A stretch of 64,000 nucleotides of DNA from Luidia sarsii. Its lineage: Eukaryota > Echinodermata > Asteroidea > Paxillosida > Luidiidae. Each line of letters begins with the position of its first letter. Positions within the stretch are counted from its first letter, which is position 1. The DNA is taken from contig OX465113.1 in assembly GCA_949987565.1 (NCBI GenBank), forward strand, positions 819,764 through 883,763. The letters are read 5' to 3'. The notes beneath the pieces are model-generated. The model was not told where the DNA came from, made no database searches, and saw only the letters and a program-made list of their open reading frames with translations. The position numbers and the translations under genes are program-made. This document shows, piece after piece, positions 52,801 to 62,096 of this stretch.

Positions 52801-53214
52801 ATAACGAAGCGTTCGTTATCGTCTGTATCATGCTACAAGTTTGGTTATGTTATGGTTTGTGTTCATGTTTATCACCCCCGATCATTGGGCTATCCAGTGA
52901 CGTCATCACACTGCCTCTACCACAGAGGTAAAGCACAGCGCTGCCAAGTCTTCTATGTCTGTTTGACCTTTGTGCATGAAGGCATCAGATGTAGATGTCA
53001 CGCAAAACATTCCGGGTGTCGTGAGTGGGACCTTTTGGCGCTTTGCCGCTATGGTCCTGCCGTATTTTTTCTATGGCTTTTGTTTGTTGCTGACACGATA
53101 AATTTTAAGGCCAAACCAAACACCAAGGGGAAATCCTGGGTTTTTTTTTCAATTGTGACTGAGCACGTGCAGAGTGCGATGAGATGGAGCCCCTTCATCC
53201 TCTCATCGTGGCCT
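49847..53214. other. Convergent intergenic interval / 3' UTRs
   Basis: AT-rich, largely unique sequence between the tail-to-tail Tie and PHF24-like genes. A plus-strand AATAAA at 52657-52662 is followed by a GT-rich stretch (candidate Tie 3' end). A minus-strand AATAAA at 52121-52126 is a candidate for the opposing gene. No coding exon was recognised. Confidence 0.45.
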
Positions 53215-53329
53215 CTACAGGGCGGTCTCGTGGCGGCTCGTGACGTAGGGTCTGATGGTCGGGGTGTTGGGCCGTGAAGTGATGAGGGCCAATGCCTTGT
53301 TGCGGACAAACCGTTCCCACGTGATCGTC
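53215..53329 (-). CDS. PHF24-like terminal exon
   Basis: TITWERFVRNKALALITSRP then NTPTIRPYVTSRHETAL and TAG. The phase 2 entry matches exon 7. The exon was chosen over a nearer acceptor at 53957, which gives an immediate stop. Confidence 0.75.
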
Positions 53330-56300
53330 CTGTATACGGTCAACCGAGACCCCGAAAGGCAGGCAGATGCAGAGGAAGAATGGATGAATGTTCACAATGA
53401 AACGAAGCAGCAATGAGGACTGAAATGGAGCTGGAACTAATGGTATGGGAGGTCTCACTAAATCACACAAACCTTAATAGTTGCTTTTTACTTACTTGCT
53501 GCATTCTTCCGTCGAGCTCGACCGTTCAAAAGATCGCATGGTTTCCTCCGTCTCAGATAGGCTTCATGGGTGCAGGAAGAAAGAGAAGAACGATTGACAC
53601 TTTAAAGGTGACGAACGTGTGGCGGTATCGCAGAAATGAAGCACGCCTTTTCTGCGCACGCGTGTTTTGTGAGTTCATCTAGATTTCAAAATACGAGACC
53701 ATTTCGATAGACTGATGAAAGATAAGAGCAGAGGAATAATGAGGTTTATTTTGAAGGGAATGTGACAGCACTTGACGAATAAAACTTCAATTTTCTGTAT
53801 CGCTATGATGGAAGGAACTGAAAATAGTTTGCACCAAATGGCATATGAGTCTTTAATCAGGCACGCTTGGGAGAGCTGCGTTGCCTATTCGGCGCCACCA
53901 AGCGTTGCCTTAAAAGCCCGCCGTCCACCCTCCCTGGTCGAGCTTAAGGTATGCCCCTGCAGCGGACTGACTGACACTCCTTGGCCGGCCTGCGTGCTGC
54001 ACCTACCCCATGGCTCGCAGCCAGCCACGGTAGGCCAGCTCCGACTCGCCCACCGTCACCAGGCCCCGGTTCTGCTTGTCGGACATCTTGAAGTACTTGC
54101 GGAGTTTGGCGATCTCCCTGGGCTTCAGTTGCTCCAGGAGTTCCACCTTCGGCACCGGCACGGGCCAGACAAACGGCAAAGACACGAGGTGGTAAGCTAG
54201 TTATAAAAGAGGGCCCAAACAATGCCGTTTTGTGTTGACTGTCGGTGGGTCGTTAAGTCATGCGGTCGATAGGTGGGGTCGTACGGTCCATAGATGGATC
54301 GGTTGGTCGGCCGTTCGTTCTGTGGGTAGCCGCCGACTAGTCGGTTGCTTCGTAGGTCGTTCTGTATAGGACTTGAAGGTTTGTATGGCGGAAATACAAA
54401 GTGGAAGGTTTGCCGTGACACTATGTATAAACATCTCTTTTGAGACGGAGTATGGCTCTATTATAAATCGGTCAGTAAGACTGCTACATGCCATTCTTAT
54501 GATGGTCGGTCCGATGATTATTCGGGAGTCACAGTCACTTAGCTCGCAATCTGTCATAATTTTGATCCTCTAAATCAAAGCGACGGTTCGGCTCTACACT
54601 GGTCGCCAGGCTTCCAACCTGCGGTGCTTTCTGCAGAATTTTGACGGCCTCCATCGCGCTGAAATCCCACCAGTTCACCAAACCGTCGTCATCTCGGTCG
54701 TACTCACGGAACTATCCAGAAAATCAGACACACCCTTTTAATCAAGACAAACTGATACATTATATACGGGTGGTCGAGAAACCCGAAGGTGGTGTAAGGC
54801 TACTAGGTGTCAAGGAGAGGCCATGGATTAAGAATCGCCAGAGTTTCAAATGCACGTTCAAATAATTAGAAATCCCTGCCGGCATTGCATTGGTATGCTT
54901 TGTTTAAATAGATGAGACTACTGGATGCTGTTAGTTGTGTACACCCTGCACGAAAGGGTTTCTGTGCGAGTTTGTGTGACTCTGAAAGTAAACGCTCTGG
55001 AGGGATTCGAACTCGAAGACCGCCCAAATTCATAAAGAACGTAAGTCATGCATGTGTTATAACAAAACAGTGTATTCATCTGGTTCGACGACGCTCTGAT
55101 CTGCAAATAGGAGACTTTGGAGCTCACCGCTTCCTCGCATTTCTTCACCTTCCAGCCAGGTATGCAGTCGTTATTCTCCTGCTGATAACGCCTGGACTCG
55201 TACTCCATGTAGTTGGACAAGCTGATGATGGAATCTGCGACGAGCCACAGCAGAACATCCATCACAGATTGAACACAAATCACGCCAGCTAAACGAGCAG
55301 CGTTTATATTATCATTATCCCACGAGCCACGTGCTACACAATTGACTCGACGTACCTCCGTCGTTGTCGTAGTTGTCGAACTTGATCATCAGCTCGCACA
55401 TGTCGTCCATGGAGATGAGCTCACTCAGCGCCTCCTGAAACCGCGAGGGACACATAGCTCGGTGATGAGATACCGGAGCTTCATTGCATTTCCATCAATC
55501 TCACCCTCCATCCTCTACACTCTCGCTATACCACCAGCACAACGATAACACAACGACAACAGCAAAACGTTGTAACAGCAACTACAGCAACGGGGATGAA
55601 ACAACAACAGCTAAACAACAGCAGCTGCAGCACAAAAACAGCAATAACAGACAGATACATGAACAGTAGCAGCAGCATAAGCAGCAGCAGCAGCAGCAGC
55701 AGCAGTAGACGGACCGACGGAGGAACAACAGTACAAACGCTGCAGCGACAGTAGTAGCAGCAACCATATAAAGGGCGACATCTACCCGTATCAACAACAC
55801 ATCTCGATCATATAGCAATGACTTATACAACCTCTAAACCTCCCATTTGCAGTCATACCCATAGACCTAGCCATTAGATAGGACCATCCCACGAACGGCA
55901 TCAACTCACGCAGTCGGGGCAGCTCCAGCCCACGTCCGTGTCCGCGCTATCCATAGCCTTAGCCGAGTTGTCGCCCGTGCCCTGGCCTCGGCCCATGATG
56001 CAGTGGCGGTGGAAGGGTCTGGCGCACACGCGGCAAGTCAGCACGCTCTCTCGCTTGTACATGTTGCAGATGGCACAAGGGTCCTCGAAGTCGCTCTCCT
56101 CGGTGTTCAGATTGGAATCGGACACAAAACATGAAAACCTTGGATATATAGGTGTCGTGCACCTCGTATACCAGCAGCATGCTGGGTTTCAGTGATCACC
56201 GTGAGTTGACGTTATGCGGTTTGGTATCAATTTCTTCAGCGATGGAAAAACAGCGATTTACTTTTCACCTCGGGATTCCGACTTTGCTTTCCAGTAATTA

Positions 56301-57292
56301 TGCACTCATGATAACGGGCTAACGAACGCAGTTTACCTCCATCGGTGTTCCAAGCCCCTACCCCTTTCTGGTCACTGCATGTTTTCCTCGTAATTTCACA
56401 CTGGTTTCTGTTTTTCAACAAGGGTACTTATACCACAGATAAACAGCGCACACCAAAGTTACACAGAACATTTTGGTCAAAGAAACTTGAGCTGAAAGTG
56501 CAAAGCTCTACGATACTAAACCATGGACACGTTACATTGCAGGTTATGGAAGCTTACCTCCACGACTTCAGCGTCATAGTTGAGCTTGCCCTCTGTGTCG
56601 ACGAAGCCAGCCCCGTCTGCGTCGAGAGAGGGCACTCTTCCCTTCTCTGCCGCCTCGTCCAGCTCAGACAGAGTGCCTAGGAGCGGGCTGGTGGTCGATT
56701 TGGTCCTGGCCATTGCGTAGCACATGCAGATTGGAGAAAGAGGCAAGTTATATTTATGGCATTCCCAAATAGGCCTACATCATGTATTGCTGTTAAGCTC
56801 GACCATTTTAGTCACCATGGCGTTAATAAATAGCCCCCAGTCACTCCACTGACCAAAGATATCGCATTGTCACTACCTTGCAAAACTATTTGGCCAGAAG
56901 TTTTAATGGTGTTTTTATAGGAAGACCCGTAAGCCTGGAAATGGCCGACCTTCTCCTTTGTGTAGGTTACAGACTGGCCATGCTGTGCGTTTCTAGGCGT
57001 CGTGGATTGGTCCATAGCCGACACCTAAACTCCCCCGTAATCTTCCACAACAAGTTGATCTGATCCGAGAGGGGGTAAGTCTGTATTGTGTACCGTAAAC
57101 TCACCTTTGCTTCGGGCTACCCGCGGAGGAAGAGGTCGACATCCCAGCGCCACTGGGTACCGGTGCAACAAGGCCAGCCCCAGGCCGCATAGAACGGACG
57201 ATCATGCTCAGTCTACCCACTCGCCTGGCACTTTTAGCCGCCTCCTCCTCCACCGGTTCATCGCGGTGCTTTTTCTCAATCACAGACCCCAT
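53215..57292 (-). CDS. PHF24-like PHD finger and EF-hand protein
   Basis: Eight minus-strand exons join in phase: 57292-57105, 56705-56558, 56098-55910, 55434-55356, 55234-55128, 54711-54619, 54146-54007, 53329-53215. They give 1059 nt, or 352 residues. The N-terminus MGSVIEKKHRDEP has Gly2, as in the N-myristoylated vertebrate protein, but lacks the usual Ser/Thr at position 6. Residues about 118-175 form a PHD-type zinc finger: CAIC, CRVC, FHRHC, then a long loop and WSCPDC. The C-terminal half has EF-hand-like units: KFDNYDNDGD; EYDRDDDGLVNWWDF, a canonical DxDxDGxVxxxD loop; and KMSDKQNRGLVTVGESEL, degenerate. The last exon (TITWERFVRNKALALITSRP) aligns by pattern with the end of human PHF24 (KIAA1045). 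Function in vertebrates is poorly defined (neuronal signalling). The family assignment rests on remembered alignment of the PHD and C-terminal blocks. Confidence 0.85.
54007..54146 (-). CDS. PHF24-like exon 7
   Basis: VELLEQLKPREIAKLRKYFK then MSDKQNRGLVTVGESELAYR and GWLRAM. The EF-like loop has lost most acidic ligands. Donor GTAGGT, exit phase 2. Confidence 0.88.
54619..54711 (-). CDS. PHF24-like exon 6: canonical EF loop
   Basis: FREYDRDDDGLVNWWDFSAM then EAVKILQKAPQ. The 12-residue loop DRDDDGLVNWWD has Asp at 1, 3, 5 and 12 and Gly at 6. Donor GTTGGA is weak, but the protein junction PQ/VELL fits the family. Confidence 0.85.
55128..55234 (-). CDS. PHF24-like exon 5
   Basis: DSIISLSNYMEYESRRYQQE then NNDCIPGWKVKKCEEA, completing the first EF-like unit and leading into the next helix. 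Donor GTGAGC, exit phase 0. Confidence 0.85.
55356..55434 (-). CDS. PHF24-like exon 4: EF-hand-like start
   Basis: EALSELISMDDMCELMIKFD then NYDNDG. Acceptor 'tttcag', donor GTACGT, phase 0 to 1. Confidence 0.85.
55434..55909 (-). other. PHF24-like intron 3 with CAG/CAA repeats
   Basis: The plus strand shows imperfect (CAR)n sequence from about 55555, including a pure CAG run at 55681-55706, so the transcript carries CTG/GTT repeats. Confidence 0.75.
55910..56098 (-). CDS. PHF24-like exon 3: PHD finger
   Basis: Ligands C120, C123, C134, C137, H142, C145, C172 and C175 in a C4HC3 pattern, with an extended Gly/Ser/Asp loop before WSCPDC. The exon is exactly one domain, phase 0 to 0. Confidence 0.92.
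56558..56705 (-). CDS. PHF24-like exon 2: acidic linker
   Basis: TKSTTSPLLGTLSELDEAAE ... SLDADGAGFVDTEGKLNYDA then EVVE. Entry phase 2, donor GTAAGC, exit phase 0. Confidence 0.75.
57105..57292 (-). CDS. PHF24-like exon 1: N-terminus
   Basis: MGSVIEKKHRDEPVEEEAAK, then a basic and Ser/Ala/Gly-rich segment. Donor GTGAGT, exit phase 2. Start chosen as the first Met with Gly2. Confidence 0.75.
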
Positions 57293-58444
57293 ATCTTATA
57301 GCGTGTGCTTCTTGAAAATTTAACTCAGTTCTCTTCGACCCCGGACTACTTTGACGGTGGACTTATTGCTATAACACGTATTACAAGTATTACTATCACT
57401 TAATAATAGTATGCAGTACATGCAAAGAAATGTTCTGTTTGTACGCGCGCGTTGGTTCATTCCAAACGTACCCGCGCGTAACCATAGATATCTATGCGCG
57501 CAACGCACTCGTGGTTGATGTCAACGCACACGCGAGCGCGCTTCCTGACTGCGCAGACAGCGGGTCAGACTTCTCCTCGATAGAGGGCGTTTGCACCACT
57601 GCACTATCCACAGAAATGAATAACCCGAAGACGGACAATAGCGGGCGCCCAAACATGCAGCCAGTTCAAACCAAGTTGGTACCAACTCGCCCCACGTGCA
57701 TATTGACCCGCCCCGAGTGGATGCAAACTCGCCCCACTTAGGATCAAACTCGCCCCAAGTGGATAAATCTCGCCACGAAAGGTTACAAACTCGCCCCAAG
57801 AAGGTAAAAGCTGCCCCATGTTGCAAAAAAAAAAACTCGCCCCACGTAGAATTGTTTTTATTTGTATATTCGCACTTTCCTGTCCTTCCTCCCCAATAGA
57901 GGGCTCTATGGACTACGATAAAGAGTGCCGGCCGTACAAGCCAAAAGTCAGGAGTTTCATTTTTGGGACACTGTTATTTAGACTTATGTGGTAAACTGAT
58001 GCATGTTTACCTTTAATCTTAATCTCCCAAATATGACCGTTTTGGTTTGTTACTCATAATACAAAAATAAATACCAAGATCTATTTTCTTGAGACCCCTA
58101 CACCTACCATTTCATTGTCGAATGCCCCCAGTAATAATAATAGTATGAATAGACCTAGAGATTTCGCAACTGTTTGAGCAGACTCATTGTTAAACCTCTC
58201 AATGGGTTGGCTTCGTGTAATAAAAAAATGCAAATTTTCTACCGTTGCAAGAGCGTTACTCTTATCAAAGAGAAGTACTGAACATAAGCCTTGTAACCAT
58301 TCATTGTTATCATACACCAAAGCCCAGCCAAGAACGCCCATTCCACGCATACCAACGGCACGCAGCCACGCATTGCCCCCATTGGGAGCATGGAGAATCG
58401 AAGGGTTGAATACTAATGAGGCTTTTGAATGGACTTGCATGTGA
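57293..58444. other. PHF24-like upstream region with TCGCCCCA repeats
   Basis: CpG-rich sequence at 57440-57560 (CGCGCGC-type runs) is a plausible promoter for the minus-strand gene. At 57680-57845, diverged units around AAACTCGCCCCA recur about every 20 bases. Open frames on both strands at 58081-58444 have no recognised family. Confidence 0.5.
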
Positions 58445-60264
58445 CTAGGTTGGGCCGATGAGGCGTGGCTTCAGCGTCCATTGCAGCATGTACAGCACGC
58501 GGCAATGCGGACATTCTACGACCGCCATTGCCGGCCTGGGACACGGACTGCTAGACTTCTCTGGACCGACCCTCGGATTTCCCTCGGATTTCAAGGCGGA
58601 AAACCCGGCACTTTTATCTCGAAACTACCTACAACACCTCCCAGAACAGGTATGTGCAGTCAATGAGGTTTTTTCAGACAGGGGTTACACTTATATCGGG
58701 TGAAAAATGCCACACATTTTCTACCGCAAAATGACCACACGAGACTGCAAATCTACGAACGTTGTTGTCTTCGATTTGAACAGGAGGGTAAGTGTTAGCT
58801 ATCGACATAACATGCAGGGGAGCTACATTCCTCCAACCCCAACTTGCCCAAGTCCCGAATATATTTTCAGAATTTCAAAATCCAAATTTATACATCAAAA
58901 AGTCAGATAATGGCGAGTCTTGAAGGCCGTTTTGCCAGAGAATCTTTTTTCGCAAAGAAACTGAAAATTTGGGGTTCTTTAATCATTCTCCTGCCTTAGT
59001 GAAATGGCGCACGCCTTCTTGCGAAATAAGCAGTGGCTATGTTTACGGCAGTCGTCTATGTGGTTCCCTGACTTTAACAATATTTGTCAGGATGTTTAGC
59101 TCTTGGAACCAGACTAGTCTGGTTCAACCAGCCGGCAATGCTGACGGAATACTTTCAAGTGAGGGAACCACACGGACGACTGCCGTAACAATAGCCACTG
59201 CGTAAAAATAACCCGTACACATCAATTATTCAAGCTTTATTTCTTTCGTATGTTTTTCCAGCCCAATTGAAGGAAGACGTTGGACGAAGCGGAGTGGAGG
59301 AAACTTCAGGAGCAGATCTTAACACTGCAAGGACCCCGGTTTTCTTGGAGAGCTCAACGTCTGCCGACATCGTTGCTGTATTATCGGTGTTTGTTCCACT
59401 ACACAGCAGAAGAGGTGGGTGTTTTAAGGGAATTGAGTCTAAGGCGAGAAGGAACCGAGTCTTTTTGAAGGTTGCTGGTCGTTGGTGGAAAACTGTCTTT
59501 CCTTAAGGCTCCGTTTAATCATTCGTGGGTTTTCTTTTTCTCTTTTCTACTATTTTTCAAACACAGAAAGAGTGGCTGGTGCAGTGGAGTGGAGCTGCCG
59601 TGGTTGGCCGTGGCTGTTCAAGTTCAAGGCCGGGGTGCAAGACTGCATGTTCACAAAACCAAAGGTTAGGTAACCTTTGCTTTTCAGCCATGAGCGCTCA
59701 AATGAGCCGTGAACATGCACGCCCAAGACTCCCCCGGTTGTTGCCGAGAAGAACCAGGTGGGTTGCTGTTTTCTGAGATCCCCTCGAGTAGGCTAAAGCT
59801 AACGTTAACCTCTCTCGTCCCAATCTTTTTTTTCAAGCTTAGGTGTTCAACTTTCAGTTTGAAGGTAACTTAGTCATAAAAACAGGTCCCGTTTAATATC
59901 CAGAACGAAACCAGTCACCCCTGTCGAAAATGCTTTTATAAAATAGTACAAATATCGCACGAATTTCCAAAATAAATCCCCTTTTCAGTGAAAAGGAAAA
60001 AATCAAAAAAAAAATCCACATTTCACGAACTTTATAATTTTTTAAAGAGCATTTAATAATCTAAATGATTTCAAACAAAAAGGCACTTTCTCTATTCATC
60101 TTCCCCCCCTAAAAAAATAAATGAATAAAATTTAAGTTTTTCCCCCTTTTGTAATTTTTGACAGTTGTGTAATTATCCATTCGATTTTTCCCTCCTTAAC
60201 AGCGAATCGGGACGAACATGGAGCAAGAAATGGAGGTGGGGTCCCCAATTGGCATGTTCACCAG
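58445..60264 (+). CDS. Hypothetical multi-exon gene (uncertain)
   Basis: Four segments with good GT..AG borders join in one frame: 58445-58649, 59262-59414, 59567-59664 and 60203-60264. They read AWLQRPLQHVQHAAMRTFYD ... LKEDVGRSGVEETSGADLNT ... VEWSCRGWPWLFKFKAGVQD ... MEQEMEVGSPIGMFT. Phases are 1, 1, 0 and 2 at successive donors. A competing frame in the first two segments also looks coding (FSGPTLGFPSDFKAENPALL; DEAEWRKLQEQILTLQGPRF). I recognise no domain. It may be a real lineage-specific gene, a non-coding transcript or chance. Confidence 0.28.
59031..59201. mobile_element. 171-bp fold-back element with central palindrome
   Basis: The arms 59031-59075 (CAGTGGCTATGTTTACGGCA...) and 59157-59201 (...TGCCGTAACAATAGCCACTG) are inverted repeats of about 45 bases with few mismatches. 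Pairing continues inward, and the centre is a perfect 20-bp palindrome, GAACCAGACTAGTCTGGTTC (59106-59125). Confidence 0.85.
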
Positions 60265-60591
60265 GTAGGACCCCCACTGCATATACATGACTAACTTTTG
60301 CCTCCCAAGTATAGCCACAGGCGCTCAAATAGAGCCGTGAACATGCGCACAAGACATCCCTCTTGCCCCCAAGAATATCGTCGACTGAGTGAGTCTGGTC
60401 AGGTGGCCTTTCCGTGGTTTTTTTCTAGCGCTAGAAAACAGTCCCCGGTCGAGGACCAATTTTCACTTCTCTGCTAAGCTCTTCTCAACTCCCTGCGGAG
60501 TTTAGACATTAATAGAGACTTTTTTTTGGCTCCGTTAGGATTTGACAAAACTAGATCGCATGCATCGTTCTCAAACTGATCACTAAAGCTT

Positions 60592-60645
60592 CTGCCTTTG
60601 AGAAAGGCCCTGTTCGTATCAGAACATCAGGTTTTCTGAAATTTG
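60592..60645 (+). repeat. Repeat-core copy next to the tRNA-like array
   Basis: TTTGAGAAAGGCCCTGTTCG ... CAGAACATCAGG is a diverged copy of the core at 20593 and 33022. It lies directly upstream of the tRNA-like units. Confidence 0.6.
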
Positions 60646-61161
60646 GGAGGCCACCATCTAATCATGAGGGCTGTATAGCTCAGATGGGAAGACCGCTGGT
60701 ATGCAAAACCAGAGGTCTTTGGTTCAAATCCCGGGCCAGTTAAAGATTTTCTGAAATTTGGGAGGCCACCATCTAATCATGAGGGCTGTATAGCTCAGAT
60801 GGGAAGACCGCTGGTATGCAAAACCTGTGGTCTCTGGTTCAAATCCCTGGCCAGTTAAAGGTTTACTGAAATTTGGGAGGCCACCATCTAATCATGAGGG
60901 CTGTATAGCTCAGATGGGAAGACCGCTGGTATGTAAATCCAGCGGTCTCTGGTTCAAATCCCTGGCCAGTTAAAGATTTTCTGAAATGTTATCCTGATAC
61001 TTAAATCAGAAACGATGCGATTTCAAAGAGCACTTATTTCTTAGAAAATAAGACTGGTTGATTACTTGGAAGGCCACCATCTAAATCATGAGGGCTGTAT
61101 AGCTCAGATGGGAAGAGCGCTGGTATGACCAGAGGTCTCTGGTTCAAATCCCGGTCCAGTC
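60646..61161 (+). repeat. Tandem array of four tRNA-like units
   Basis: Units begin GGGCTGTATAGCTCAGATGG at 60668, 60783, 60898 and 61092. The spacing is 115, 115 and 194 bases, and a common leader contains GGGAGGCCACCATCTAATCA. Each has A-box (TAGCTCAGATGG) and B-box (GGTTCAAATCC) polymerase III promoter elements. Anticodon arms differ: unit 1 gives a 5-bp stem with loop ATGCAAA (anticodon GCA, Cys-like); unit 2 has a stem mismatch; unit 3 loop ATGTAAA; unit 4 has lost the loop. Acceptor stems pair poorly, so these are tRNA-derived repeats, not intact tRNA genes. Confidence 0.8.
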
Positions 61162-61781
61162 AAATTGCCCCTTTAACCTGTCCCTAGAATTAGGAGTTTA
61201 GCTTAGGTGTGGTGCGGTGATTCGATAGTGGCGGAAGGGGCCACTCGAGTGGCGGAAGGGGCCACTGTGGTTGGTAGTGCATGGAACTTAAGGGGGCTGG
61301 GCGCGTTGCGTGGGACGCGGGCCCCCACCGACGGCTGGATATGGCGTTCAGTGCTCCGGCGCAAAAAGATGTGAGAAGTGCGAACCTGCGGTGGCTATAG
61401 GAACGTAACCTTGCTATCACTGTCGGGCAAACGTCGGTACGTCCCGTTATGCGGTTGACGGGGCGCGGGTTAGTGCGGTAGGGTGCTCCTGTCGTGGGGG
61501 TGGACCGGACAGGGCGAGGTTTCATACCTTCGTGGATGGCTTTTTCGCCTGGCAATGGACCCTACGATCACGCAACGCCTGCGGGGCTGGTATCCTGGGA
61601 CCTTCACGTGGTAGCCCTGTTATACAACTAACCTGACCAGGATGTGGTTGGCTGCTGGATCGCCTTCATCCCTGCGCCAACGAGCAAGAGGACTACAGAA
61701 AATAACAGCAAGTATTCTTTCCACCAAACTTAAACCCCCCAAAAATTGTTAAATCTGTTAAATCAAAAAAAAGAAATGACC
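61162..61781. other. GC-rich unassigned segment
   Basis: Contains a duplicated AGTGGCGGAAGGGGCCACT at 61227-61268 and a GC-rich block to about 61690, with no convincing frame. Composition differs from its surroundings and could be part of a retroelement. Confidence 0.4.
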
Positions 61782-61853
61782 TGACCAGGACTTGAACCCA
61801 GTACTCTGGTTTAATGTTCCAGTGCCCCACCTCCTGAGCTATCTGGCCCATGT
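61782..61853 (-). repeat. tRNA-derived repeat, minus strand
   Basis: The reverse complement carries AGATAGCTCAGGAGGTGGGG (A-box), an ACTGGAACATTAAACCAGAG anticodon-arm-like segment and GGGTTCAAGTCC (B-box), a closer match to a tRNA outline than most copies here. Confidence 0.65.
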
Positions 61854-62096
61854 GTGTGGACTTTCCAAAAAGTGAAACAACTCCAAGCTTGGGTAACAGC
61901 GACGCAAAATTTGTCGAAAAAAAGAGAGAAAAATTGAAATCGAGTCTTGACCCAAAATGTCTTTGAGATTGATGAAAAGACCCCTTAAAGTTCCCTAATA
62001 TCACAATTGAATATCATTCTAATATGAATTTGTATTTTTCTCTTATTTTTCTCCATTTTTTTTGCATCTTTAGCTGATGTAGTCCTACCTGTAGAC

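Noticed and set aside
53885..53956. Alternative last exon of the PHF24-like gene
   Set aside because: The acceptor at 53957 gives a stop after a few codons in the required phase. The exon at 53215-53329 fits both phase and family pattern.
58081..58444. 119-codon minus-strand frame and overlapping plus-strand frame
   Set aside because: Both strands are open, neither is recognised and no splice sites are coherent. Possibly a decayed element.
60668..60740. Functional tRNA-Cys gene
   Set aside because: A- and B-boxes and the anticodon loop look right, but acceptor and T stems pair poorly. The sister units are clearly degraded, so it is treated as a tRNA-derived repeat.
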